A stretch of 64,000 nucleotides of DNA from NCBI GenBank assembly GCA_904066235.2, contig CAJFCV020000003.1, forward strand, positions 4,650,001 to 4,714,000, given 5' to 3'. The notes under the pieces were generated by a model, which was not told the origin of the DNA, did not search any database, and saw only the letters and a program-made list of their open reading frames with translations. The stretch comes from Bursaphelenchus xylophilus. Taxonomy: Eukaryota > Nematoda > Chromadorea > Rhabditida > Aphelenchoididae. Shown here piece by piece: positions 46,541 through 57,900 of the stretch (position 1 is its first letter; the number at the start of each line of letters is the position of its first letter). The position numbers were made by a program, and so were the translations under genes.

Positions 46541-47301
46541 ATGAAGTCGTCCTGGATTTTTTACATCTTGTTTCATGTGGTAGTGTCTTGGAAAGTTCGT
46601 CTGAAACCAATCAAATGTTATTCCGATCTGGTTGTCGGTGAGGTAAGTTTATACTTTTTAGCATAATTTTTGCAGCCTATGGAAATCTTTGAACAGCGAG
46701 TAGTTGGAAGTAGGTACGAATTCATTCCCATTGATGGAACACTCAAGAAGATTGCTAATACGGGAGAATATCAAGTAGAAGTCCCTGGGAATATCCCTAT
46801 TCTTCTTGAATTCAGATTGTAAGTTCATCTTTTGGTATTGATTGCTGACTTTAGTTACTCAACTTGTCCTCTACGATCTTCTGAAGATCGGCCATGCCGA
46901 GTTCGTTATAAAAGTATTGGGAGACCACGGCATGGAGCAGATGTAACAGAACTGGGGTCATCAAACGTTGTGCAGATTGATACCTTCGAAATTAAAAATG
47001 AACCATGCCCGGATCTCACTGAACAATTTAGCACAACTCTAATCCCGACTACTATTATTAGTAAGTTATGTTATTTTTTATTAAGCGTAATTTTTTAGGG
47101 ACAACAACTACAAAAACAACAGCTGTTAATGAACGCAATGTCACACAACCCGAATATGTCGAAGATGCAAGCCGCTTCGATCTTCGTCCAGAAATATTCG
47201 AAATCGTGGATCATGGGCAATACGACCACTTTGATGACGGAAATACAGTATACCCAAATGTTTTTTGTATATTGTTGGTTGTTTTGATGATTAAACAGTA
47301 A
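46541..47301 (+). CDS. Orphan secreted protein, probable GPI anchor
   Basis: Exons: 46541-46642, 46676-46818, 46855-47060, 47099-47301; 654 nt, 217 aa, all GT-AG. It begins MKSSWIFYILFHVVVSWKV, a signal peptide. The ectodomain (about residues 20-140) has four cysteines (KCYSDL, STCPLR, RPCRV, EPCPD) and alternating hydrophobic strands (YEFIPIDG, YQVEVPG, ILLEFRFY), which looks like a small all-beta domain. A Thr-rich linker (TTTTKTT) and an acidic, His/Asp-rich juxtamembrane region follow. The C-terminus is hydrophobic (VFCILLVVLMIKQ), typical of a GPI signal. I do not recognise the domain; it is not a clear Ig, ephrin or ShKT fold. Confidence 0.75.
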
Positions 47302-47915
47302 ATTATGCAGAAGTTTAAGATTTATTGGTCCACGGGAAAGGCCCCGTCTTTCAGTACTTGTATTTTTTTATTAATTCATCGAGTTTTTTGTGGTACACCA
47401 TGCCAATGTAATTATAAAAAATATTTATTGGGTATTCTGAATAATTATTATGTAAAACGATAACAAAAGTGAGGAGACACAGAAATTCATGTGCAAATTT
47501 AAAAATAAATTTGTGTTTTACTTTAGGAGATGTCTCAGAATTGAACTAGACCATTACGGGACTTAAAAATAATAAATAAACAACTAATTATCTACAAAAA
47601 GAACAAAGCAGCTCGAAAAAATCCAAGACGTCCTTTTTGCCTGCTTCACAGGTGGGAAAATACGATTCAACAGGGTTTTTACATACAGAAACAACAAGAT
47701 TATAGGGGTTGGATGCGGGGATAACAAATATTTGAGGGTTATCATTGGTTTTGACAAGTTTTTGGGGGGATTATTTTCATAAATACAACAATCAACAGAG
47801 ATGCCAGTGGATGTACACGCGTGGGTTTAGAAGATATTCGGGGATTTGTACAGGGATTCGACCCATAATCGAACGATGTTACTACAAGGGATGGGAGATG
47901 CGTCCCGGTGTTGGT
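47302..47915. other. 3' intergenic region between orphan GPI gene and MYRF copy A
   Basis: About 0.6 kb, AT-rich, should contain both 3' UTRs. No gene seen. The frame at 47745-47993 overlaps the last MYRF exon in antisense and is a shadow. Confidence 0.4.
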
Positions 47916-50900
47916 TTAGATGCATTTTCGATAGAAAACGAGATTGAATTCATCGAAGGAGCGACCTTGTTGCTCTTCGCTCATTTTGCATGACATTGAA
48001 GAGTGACCAACTCGGAAACGGTACGCACTTTGCATGAAATCACCGGCTGTGATTTGGAAAGTCATCGAATCGATCTGAAATTTGAGTTATATTAGCTTAA
48101 AGATCAGAATTTGGTCATTGACTGGTCCAAAGTTTACCTTGATCATGTCTGGCTGAGCTGTCGTTTCCTCTTCATTCGTCTCGAATTCGCAAGATTTGTG
48201 CTTGAATCCTTTGAGAGCTCCACAATTATCCACAAACATTCCCTTTGGCACGCTGAAATAATGTGTTGTAAAATGAAATTGAAATATAAAACACAATTAA
48301 AATTGATGTTACAACTGAAAATTCAACTTACTTCAAGCTGACATGAAGAGAAATGGTCGGCATGTAGGCGGACACCGGGATGTACAAGTTGTACCGCCCT
48401 TTCCTGGGGACACAACTGCCCTCCACACAATACCTCTCATCCAAAGTCACGTTCAGGTCAGTCAACTTGATCTGAACTCCATTTCCAAATGGCTTCGGCT
48501 TTCCAGAATCGTTGGAGATGACCACGGGTGCTCTTTCTTTCACTTTTCCATCCGGATTAGCCAAGGAAACAAAGCTGTCGATCGCCGAATCTTCCAGTTC
48601 ACTCATGTTGTAGACGGATGGAGATGCGCAACAATAAATGGGGCAATGCATTCCACCGGCTGCACACGTCGCTAGCAATGGATGTATGAGAGTTTGGTCC
48701 GGAGGAGACCATTCCTTGTTCGTCAGATCAATTATGTTATCCATGAGCATTGGCGGGGTTGTTGGGGGATTCCTGGGGAAGGAGTGAGGTGTGTAAACGT
48801 ATGTTCGGTTGTACCAGTCCAACACATAGAGTGTGCACATGGTAACAAGGCTGAAATAAAAAAACGTTATCAAGAAGGTTTTGATATTAGAAGAAGAAAT
48901 AATCAGAGTTTACTTACCATAATGACATAATAAAGACGAGTGCAATCATCGTACATTGTGTCATCTTGGATCCGCATAATGGAGCGTCTCGGTTATTTCC
49001 TTTTCTGTATTTTCGATATTTATATCCAATCTGGCTGGCAGATCCAATCTGACTTGCCGAAGCGTCGAATGATGGAGTTGATGACGCGACGGAAATCTGG
49101 GATTGAGAGAGGAATTTGGAGTCTTCGGAGAGTTTCTTGTCTTCATGCTCCTTTCCGACCAATTGGGTCAATCCAGAGAGGCCTGAAGCCATTGAAGCGC
49201 CAAGATGACGACGTCGTCTTGCATCCTTGGCCAAGAGTTCAGCGATCTGTTGAACCTTGTCCACACGACCATCGAGATGGCCATAAAGACGACTTAGTTC
49301 TTGCGCTGCCGCAAATCCTTCGTAGAAGATTCTGGTCTCATCCACAGTGTAAAGTTCTCCGTTTTCCTTCACGGCGTCGGGTAAGACCTCAGCCAATTCT
49401 TGAGCGATGACACCCACTCGATGACGATCAGCTTCCGAAAGTCCCCATTGTTCGGCCAATTCCGGTTTGTAGGCGTATTCCACGATTCTCATCTTGTTGA
49501 TTCTTTCCATCGCTTCTCTGGTATCGACCGGCACAATGTCTTCTTTCACACGTCTGTCAGAAGGCCTAGTCGTGCTTCCTGTGGCCACAATGTTTCCCAT
49601 TACGGAGAGTTGGGCATTATCCATTGGCCGATCGGTTCCAATAGCGACTTGGCCGTTGAAATGGAGAACATTGCCTGTCTTTTGCCATCCCAGGTCGTTC
49701 TCCTGATTCTCAAATTGACCAGGATTCGAGGCTCGGACAATAACGCGATCAGAAGCATAACCTTGCATCATCACGCATCCATTATCAACTTCAGCCATAA
49801 ATTTGACCACCAGCAAAAAGTATTTTTGATCTGGATTTGGCTTTCCACTCTTCCTGTGATTGTTGAGGGTAGTCTCGGAGAAATGGAGCCTTGGCACGGT
49901 CTTCTTGGCCAATTTGTGGGGCTCGATAATAATCTCTTCTCCATCGTGCTTGATCGGTTTTCTGTCGGTCTGAGATTGGCGGATTGGGATCTCGCTCGAG
50001 GTCATCTCGGACTTGACTCCACAGAAGACCATCTTGAAGCGACGAATCGGCTTCATTTGTTTTTCATGGCAAATATAGGCCGGGCGCTCCTTCACATCCA
50101 GATGGCAAGTAATCTGGAAATGGTTCTTCTTCTGATTGACGAAACAATTGTCTGGTTGAACAAAGTTGAAGCCCTTGTCAGCGATGACGTTGACGATTGG
50201 ATGCGCCATGGGTTGGCGTCTCTCATCGTAAATCGGCGACCAATTGTTGGGATCAAAAGGTTGGAATCTGATGGTCCGATGATGTGGGCCATCATCAAAC
50301 TCCTCCACGGACCCTGAATGGGGAGACGACGAGCTCGAGTTCAACATGTGTCCCATGGGCATTGGGGTCTGAGCTGGATGCATGATCTGCTCGTTCTTGA
50401 TCTGGGCCAATCCATCGAATCTTCTTCGCTTCTGGCCAGCACGAGCATTCGTATCCATAATCTCATTGTACTCAGCCGCGTCGTTGTCGTTGAGATACAT
50501 GTCCATCGTATACCCGAGGTGTTGCTGCTGAGGGAGGAAGTTTTGGTTTCGTTGATTAAGTTGTTGAGGTGAAAGCTGAGCGGGAGGAGTGTGTGAGGGA
50601 TAACTCATGTAATCAGAGTTGGGAGACACCTGGGTCTGATGCAAAGGCTGACGAATCATATTAGGATCTTGAATATGCATCTGTCCCATTCGATTGTTTA
50701 ACATGTTGTTGTTGGGCCTCTGTTGTTGGTATTGATATTGGGCATATTGGTCTGGAGAATAGGGGGCATCAGAACTGGGAGATCCACTCGAAGCGCCAGC
50801 TGAGATATCGGTTATAGGAGGAGAGTCGGGCAGTCTGGACTGAGCGGATTGCGGATATCCGACTGACAACATGGCATTATCCAGACAGACCGGCTGCTGG

Positions 50901-51124
50901 ACTTGTCGCATCTGTTGTTGCTGTTGTTGTTGCAAGATGAACTGTTGCTGCTGCTGTTGAGTAGGTTGTTGATGGAATTGATGTCCATATAAGGGAGCGG
51001 GACTGTCAGCTGGAGTGTCGCCGTTGCTGTTGATGAACTGCAACAAGTTGAAGTTGTCGCAGTCACTCAAAGGATCGCTGAAGCCGGTCTCGTCCTTGAA
51101 TTGATGGGGTCTTTGGCTAGCCAT
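47916..51124 (-). CDS. myrf: Myelin regulatory factor homologue, tandem copy A
   Basis: Membrane-tethered transcription factor that trimerises, cuts itself and releases an N-terminal DNA-binding fragment to the nucleus. Minus exons: 51124-48918, 48850-48332, 48252-48138, 48074-47916; 3000 nt, 999 aa. Order: Gln/Pro-rich activation region (about 1-270), Ndt80-like DNA-binding domain (about 290-500, with PIRRFKMVFCG), then the intramolecular-chaperone auto-processing domain with the Ser-Lys dyad in TRPSDRRVKEDI (Ser522, Lys527). A helical region, a transmembrane segment (about 720-740) and the lumenal MYRF C-terminal domain follow, ending FDEFNLVFYRKCI. The catalytic dyad is intact. In C. elegans two MYRF paralogues control developmental timing and synaptic rewiring. 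Upstream exons beyond the ATG at 51124 are possible. Confidence 0.93.
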
Positions 51125-51820
51125 CAATGGGAGTTGGGTGTAATCTGGAGAAAAGAGAGCGTTGGGTTGTCGTTAAACGACGTTGCCAAGTCCTGACAAA
51201 ATTCTTAATTCTTTTTCCTTTTTTCTGAAAACAGATAATCGTTATTTTGATCTTAAAGAAGCCGCGATAAGTAATAATCTCATTTCTGGACACGAACGAC
51301 GCGAATTCAAAGGTCAATTAATAGGAAATTAAACCATTTGGGCTCCTTATATCGCATGTTTCCGATGTAAAACTGGAGGTGATCAGCCCGGAATTGTTCA
51401 GAACTTTCTTCGTATTTATAAAGTACCAAATTTTGGATTAGAATTATTTATTTTTAGGAAGAAAATTCTGAACAATTATTATGGGGACTAAAGTCGGGGG
51501 AAGTTACAGTAACTGGGGAGATGTAATTTGTTGATTAGACCAAAATGAGTAATCCTTTGAAAAAAAAATAAAAACAAACTCGTTACATAAGCCATACTTT
51601 GAAAACTCGATCAATAAAATAAACAACCACGTAAAAAATTAATGTTTTCTCAAACTCCCTTGAATACTGTTAAAAAATTTAAATATACAACAATACTACA
51701 GTAAAATAAATAAAAAATGAACAATCATATATATAAGACAAAGAAGAGATACCAGCAAGAGTAGACGCGTTTGGGGTGGCGTGTTAATAGCGAGAAGACC
51801 CATGGTAAAAGAAACTACAT
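51125..51820. other. Spacer between tandem MYRF genes
   Basis: About 0.7 kb holding the promoter or 5' UTR of copy A and the 3' UTR of copy B. AT-rich, no gene. So short a spacer could allow read-through, but no operon-like SL2 spacing is evident. Confidence 0.4.
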
Positions 51821-54800
51821 TCATATACATCTCCGATAAAACACTAGATTGAATTCATCGAAGGAACGGCCCTGTTGATCTTCACTCATCCGACAGGACA
51901 TTGAGGAGTGGCCCACGCGGAAACGGTAGGCACTTTGCATGAACTCACCGGCCGAGATCAGGAAACTGGTCGGATCCATCTGAAAAAATTATGATATTAT
52001 TTACAACTATAAAACCTTGGTCTTAAAAAGGCAAAAGATCTCACCTTAGACATGACCGGCTGGATAGAAGAGTCCTCGTCGTTATTCTCGAACTCACAAG
52101 ACTTGTGTTGGAATTCTTTTAGCGCTCCACAATTATCCACAAACATTCCTTTCGGTATCCTAAAAAATAAATTCATTATAAGGTGTAAACGATAAATAAT
52201 CTTTAAAACAGCCCGTAAACTCACGTTAAAGAGACATGAAGATTCATTGTGGGCATGTAGGAGCTAACCGGGATGTACAAGTTGTATCTTCCTTTCCTGG
52301 GGACACAACTTCCTTCCACGCAATATCTATCATCCAAGACCACATTCAAATCAGTCAACTTGATCTCAACCCCATTTCCAAATGGTTTTGGTGTTCCCCA
52401 ACTGTTCGACTTGTAGCTTATCCTTTCCTGGACCTTCTTTTTCGGATTGGCTAAACCCACGAAGCTATCAATCGATCGTTCTTCTCGTTCCGTGACATTG
52501 TAGACTGAAGATGATGCACAACAATATTTCGGGCAGTACATTCCACTTGCGGCACATGTTCCAAGCAATGAATTGATGAGAGTTTGGTCCGGAGGGGACC
52601 ATTCCTTATTCGTGAGATCAATTATGTTATCCATGAGGACTGGAGGTGAGGTTGGTGGGTTTCTGGGGAACGAGTGAGGTGTGTAGACGTATGTTCGGTT
52701 ATACCAATCGAGAACATATAATGTGCACATGGTAACGAGGCTAAAAATGATTTGATCAGTAAAAGATACAACCTTTAAGGGTTTTGAAAAAAGAAAGAAA
52801 GGACGATGACTTACCATAACGACATAATTGAGACTAGCGCAATCATCGTGCATTGGGTCATCTTGGATCCGCAAATCGAAGGATCTCGGGCGCTCCCCTT
52901 TCGGTACTTCTTGTATTTATATCCAGCTTGACTGGCAGACCCGATTTGGCTGACACCATCGAAGGATGGACATGAAGAAGTGATCGAATACTGTGATTGA
53001 CTCAACATCTTGGAATCGTTCAACTTCTTTCCAGAATCTTTCCCGACCAATTGGGTCAATCCAGAAAGGCCTGAAGCCATTGAAGCGCCAAGATGACGAC
53101 GCCGTCTGGCATCCTTGGCCAAGAGTTCAGCAATCTGTTGAACCTTGTCCACACGACCATCGAGATGGCCATAAAGACGACTCAGTTCTTGCGCTGCCGC
53201 AAATCCTTCATAGAAGATTCTGGTCTCATCCACAGTGTAAAGTTCTCCGTTTTCCTTCACGGCATCGGGTAAGACCTCAGCCAATTCTTGAGCGATGACA
53301 CCCACTCGATGACGATCAGCTTCCGAGAGTCCCCATTGTTCGGCCAGTTCAGGTTTATAAGAATACTCCACAATCCTCATCCGATTGATCCTTTCCATGG
53401 CTTCTCGAGTGTCCACTGGGACAATATCTTCTTTGACGCGCCGATCAGACGGCCTTGTCGTGCTTCCGGTGGCTACAAGATTACCCATAACAGAAAGTTG
53501 AGCTTCCGCGAATGGGGAGTCGGTTCCCACGGCGACTTGGCCATTGTAATGCAAGAGACTTCCATTCTGTTTCCAGCCGGCATCAATCTCAGGTTCTGCG
53601 AATTGTGCCGGATTCGAGGCTCTGACAATAACACGATCAGAACAGTAGGCCTGCATCTGAATGCTTCCATTGTCGACTTCTGCGATGAATTTGACCATTA
53701 ACATAAAGTACTTCTGGTCCGGATTCAGCTGTTTCTTGTTGCTTTTCCGATTGTTGTTGTCTGTGCACTTTGAGAAATGTAATCGGCAGACAGTCTTCTT
53801 GGTTACTGTATTATTATTCAGTTCAATCTCGTCTCCATCGTATTTGATGGGCTTTCGGTCGGCTTGAGATTGGCGGATTTCAATCTCATATGACGTCATC
53901 TCGGCCTTGGTTCCGTAGAATAGCAGTCTGTAGCGTCGGATCGGCTTCATCTGCTTGTCATGGAAGACATAAACCGGCCGATCCTTGACATCCACATGAC
54001 AGGTGATCTGGAAGTGGTTCTTCTTTTGGTTGATAAAGCAGCATTCCTTCGGACTGTAGGCAAATCCTTTATCCGCGATGACGTGGACTTGTGGATGCGG
54101 GATTTGTTGTCGACTCTCGTTGAATAATGGAGCCCAATTGGCAGTGTCGAACTGTTGGAATCGAATGGTCTTTTGTCGCGGGCCGTCATCGAAGTCTTCC
54201 ACCGATCCGGAATGAGTTGAGGAAGAGCTGGAGCTGATCATCTGACTCATTGGCATCGGCGTCTGCGAGGGATTAATAAACTGTTCATGTTTAATTTGAG
54301 TGAGAACAGGGTCCACTCTCTTCCGTTTCTGACCGGCACGGGCGTTGGGATCCGTTTCGAAAATACCATTAAAATCTCCAATGTTATCATTCAAATACAT
54401 GTCCATCGTAAAGCCGAGATGTTGTTGTTGTGGAAGGAAGTTCTGATTATGATTCAATTGCTGAGGTGAGAGTTGAGTAGGGGATGTGTGAGATGTGTAG
54501 CTCATGTAATCAGAGTTTGGGGACACCTGACTTCGCTGGAGTTGTTGTTGAACCAGATTCGGATCCTGAATCCTCATCTGTGGCATCCGATTATCCATCT
54601 GCGGATGTTGTGGTTGGAATTGGTATTGAGGATACTGCTGATCCGGGGAATAAGGAGCTTCCGAACTCGGTGATCCACTCGACGCTCCAGCTGAGATGTC
54701 GGTGATTGGCGGGGAGTCCGGGAGTTTAGTCTGCACCGAGTTCGGATATCCGTTGGCCATCATCGCATTGTCCAAACAGACCGGCTGTTGGACATGCCGC

Positions 54801-54988
54801 AGGGGTTGCTGATGCTGCATTTGAGGCTGCGGCTGATGGAATTGCTGGCCGTAGGCGTTCGCCGGATTCTCAGCAATCGGATCGCCGTTGCTGTTGATGA
54901 ACTGCAACAGGTTGAAGTTCTCGCAGTTGCTCAACGGATCGCTGAAGCCGGTCTCGTCTCGGAATTGGGTCCTTCGATTATTCGCCAT
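51821..54988 (-). CDS. myrf: Myelin regulatory factor homologue, tandem copy B
   Basis: Minus exons: 54988-52815, 52740-52225, 52159-52045, 51979-51821; 2964 nt, 987 aa. Exon number, phases and the lengths of the last two exons (115 and 159 nt) equal those of copy A, showing tandem duplication of a whole gene. Same domains: Gln-rich N-terminus with shared blocks (RDETGFSDPLS, NFNLLQFINSNGD), DNA-binding domain, Ser-Lys dyad in SDRRVKEDI (Ser514, Lys519), transmembrane segment and C-terminal domain ending FDEFNLVFYRRCI. The activation region and the stretch around the DNA-binding domain differ from copy A, suggesting distinct regulation or targets. A tract after the dyad is almost identical at the DNA level to copy A. 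The frame is open upstream of the ATG for 16 codons without another ATG. Confidence 0.93.
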
Positions 54989-57900
54989 AAATCCTCTCTG
55001 ACTTCCAGAAGTTGTGTCGTGAAACGACAGGGGCAATCAAGGGATCACGACACTTTCCTTGATTTGTTTCTGAAAGTGAAAGTAATGCGTAATGTCTGGA
55101 AAGGGCTCGGATCTCTCGCGTTCGGCGCCTATTCAAAAAAAATGCCGAAAATGCAAATGATCTGGCAAGAAATGGCGACAAGTGAAAGTGAAAAGGAAAG
55201 TGGAAAGAGCAAAGTTTAATCGAATTTGTTTCCAGTAACAAATCTACTATCAATTTGAAAATAACTGGAATAAAAAGCAGACAGTAAATTCCCCCAAAGC
55301 TGTAAAGCCTACAGAAAACTGCGTGCCTTCCAAGGTCGAAAGTGCGGAAGAAAGGACCAGAAACCTGGGCGCGACAGAAGGCTCCCGTCATCCCGATTTT
55401 TGCGCGTTTCACACCGACAACCAACTCGGCTGTTTTTCGCGAAAAAATCAGTCGCGGCGACCTTCAAGGAATCCGTTGAAGGTCGACGAATCCCCTGACT
55501 CAGCCAGGAATAAAAACGTTTCAAACTTTCGCCCAAGGCGCTCTTGCGCAACGCTCAGAACGCGTGGAAAATCTGAAGCGAGAGCGGGGCGGAGGAAGGG
55601 GCAAAAGTGCAGAACTAGTGCGCTCAACGCTAAGGTCGTTTGAGGAAAGACGCGACGCGAAAATCGATTGGCCAAACGGTAACGAAACCCGGGGAATACA
55701 GGGAATTTGAAGTACGAAGAATGTTTTGCAAAATAAAGTCAAGAAAATAAAACATTTTTCAGAAACCCCCCAATAAAAAGTGGAAAGCGTCGCGGCGTTC
55801 GTAGAAAAAAGAACGTGGAGGCCAGAAAGGTGAAAGAAGCGATCGGAAAACCTCGCGCACTCCCTCGGAAAGGCCCAGACAATAAACGCGGCGTTCGGCG
55901 ACATAAGAATTTCGAAACAAACAGCAAAATTAGCATCGAAATATGAAAAAAATTTAAAAATGTCATCAAATTCGAAATGATGACAAAAAATTCCATAGAA
56001 TGAGGGCAACAAATCGGTATCAGAATTAAAATTATATCAGCATGTTGTGCGCGAAATCCGCGCACAGAATCGTACTGTTTTTGTGCGGTCACACGCGATC
56101 TGCCGAGCGTCCGCCGGATCCCCCCGAGAGCGCGGGGGCAACCCAGAGAGAGAAAAAAGGGGCGGCTGCTGGGTCGAGGATGGCCCGGCCTGGTACGGAC
56201 ATAAAAAGTGATGGGGAAAGAGCGAGCGAGACCCCCCTGTGTTCTCTCTTTCTTCCGTCTTCCGCCTCTGTGGCCTTCGCTCTCGGGTCGAGAGCGCGCC
56301 GTCAGTTCAAGAGCGGTTCGAAGGCCGGGCGAGAAGGGCAGAGCGCGTGTAAGAGACTGGAAGAAACATGGAGATTGGAGTGAAAAGAGCTCGGAGAGGT
56401 CGCAAGACGAAGACAAAATACTGAGGGATGTGGAGAGAACGGAACGACAGGGAAGAAGGGAGAGTTGTTCTTTTTTATACTCTCTCCCCGCTACCCTAGG
56501 CAAGTTTTTCACGTTTCCAGCAGAAGAGAAAAACATGAAGCGAACTGTCTTCTTTTCTCGACCCGCTCTCTCACATCTAACACAATATTTTGATTCTCTG
56601 TTTATCAGAGGGTCTATTCGAACAACCATGGTTTCCAAACGTTTCTCACCTCGTGTCCCTCTCTTTTCCTTGGGTCTTTCTATCGGCCAATGGCCATTTC
56701 TATAAATGCCCAGAGGCGGTTTAGGAGTTCTCCCCCATATTGTTTTACGTTCCAAAGAGAGAAACTAACCAGAGGACAAAGATTGCGGGCGAAAACACGG
56801 ATAGTGACACGGCATAGGACGAGAAATCCGGATGATACGCGGCAATACATGATTAAAATTGGGAATGTAAAATAACAGCTAAAAATACAACAAGAAGAAA
56901 TCAACTTAACAGAGGATATACTACAGTATTTAAGTTATTTAGCTGTGGAAGTAGAGTGACTAAATACTGGCATTTCGGATGCATAAATTAAAAACGCGAG
57001 TGAGCCCAAAAAGAACTCCAAGAAACAACTGAACGGCCTATGGGGGGAGAAGGTCGAGAGGTAGTGCCATTCTCTCGGCCCGCTCTTTTATTTTATGCTA
57101 AATGGACACTGCCCAGCAAAGAACGAAGGAGCGCTCGTTTCGCGCCAATCGACGGGACAGCCATGTTTTTGTAAAAGGTCGAAGGGACTGTCATTTAGGG
57201 TCAATTCAAAACTGGGTCACTGTTTTGTGAACACTCACAATCCCCTGTTCAAACACAATGACCTTCACAATTCGTCAGAATAGTTACAGTACCTTCAAAA
57301 AAGGGCTTTCAAAAAAACGTTCAAAACTTTTGAGATTTCAAAAACGACCCACTCTGTAGGTCACTTTTTGTGAATTGTGCCGAGGCCCTTTTTTGGTGGC
57401 CAGATACCGTCTTTTTTGTAGCCCCTCGGAGAAACAATTTCGTTCCCTTTGCCGTTCGCATGACGATGATAAAAGGTTTTCCTCCGGCTGGCGCGTGTTG
57501 GTACAAAAAAGCAACCAAAAAACCGTTTTCTCGAAAGGCGTCTGGCAAAAAATGGTGGGTCAAAAAAAGTAATTTACAATGGGCTCAGAAGATATATAAA
57601 TACGGTAAAATTAAGAGGGAAGTATTGAAGCAGGGTAGGTTGCGGTTCATCCAGATGGCAAAAGGAGGCAAAAAATGTTCCAAATTAGTGATAAGTGCAT
57701 TCAATGGTGAATACAACGAAAATACACATATTAAATAACCAATTTCTCAAATTCAACCAGTAAAATACATAAAAAAAAACAAAAGGCGATAAAAATGTCT
57801 GCAAAAAATCTCCGGTAATCATACAGTACCCCAAAAGTAGATCAGCCCGCAAACCTTGACCATCGCCCGGATATCCCACTGAAAAGACCCAATATTATCC

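Noticed and set aside
49400..50317. 305-codon plus-strand frame antisense to MYRF copy A
   Set aside because: The real gene is on the minus strand with a full domain chain; copy B lacks an equivalent long antisense frame.
55739..56755. 338-codon minus-strand open frame
   Set aside because: Lies in GC-rich sequence where several frames on both strands are open; Arg/Ser/Pro/Phe-rich translation without domain, introns or start context.
57370..57738. 122-codon basic plus-strand frame
   Set aside because: Opens at GTG, Lys-rich composition from A-rich DNA, no domain and no splice structure.
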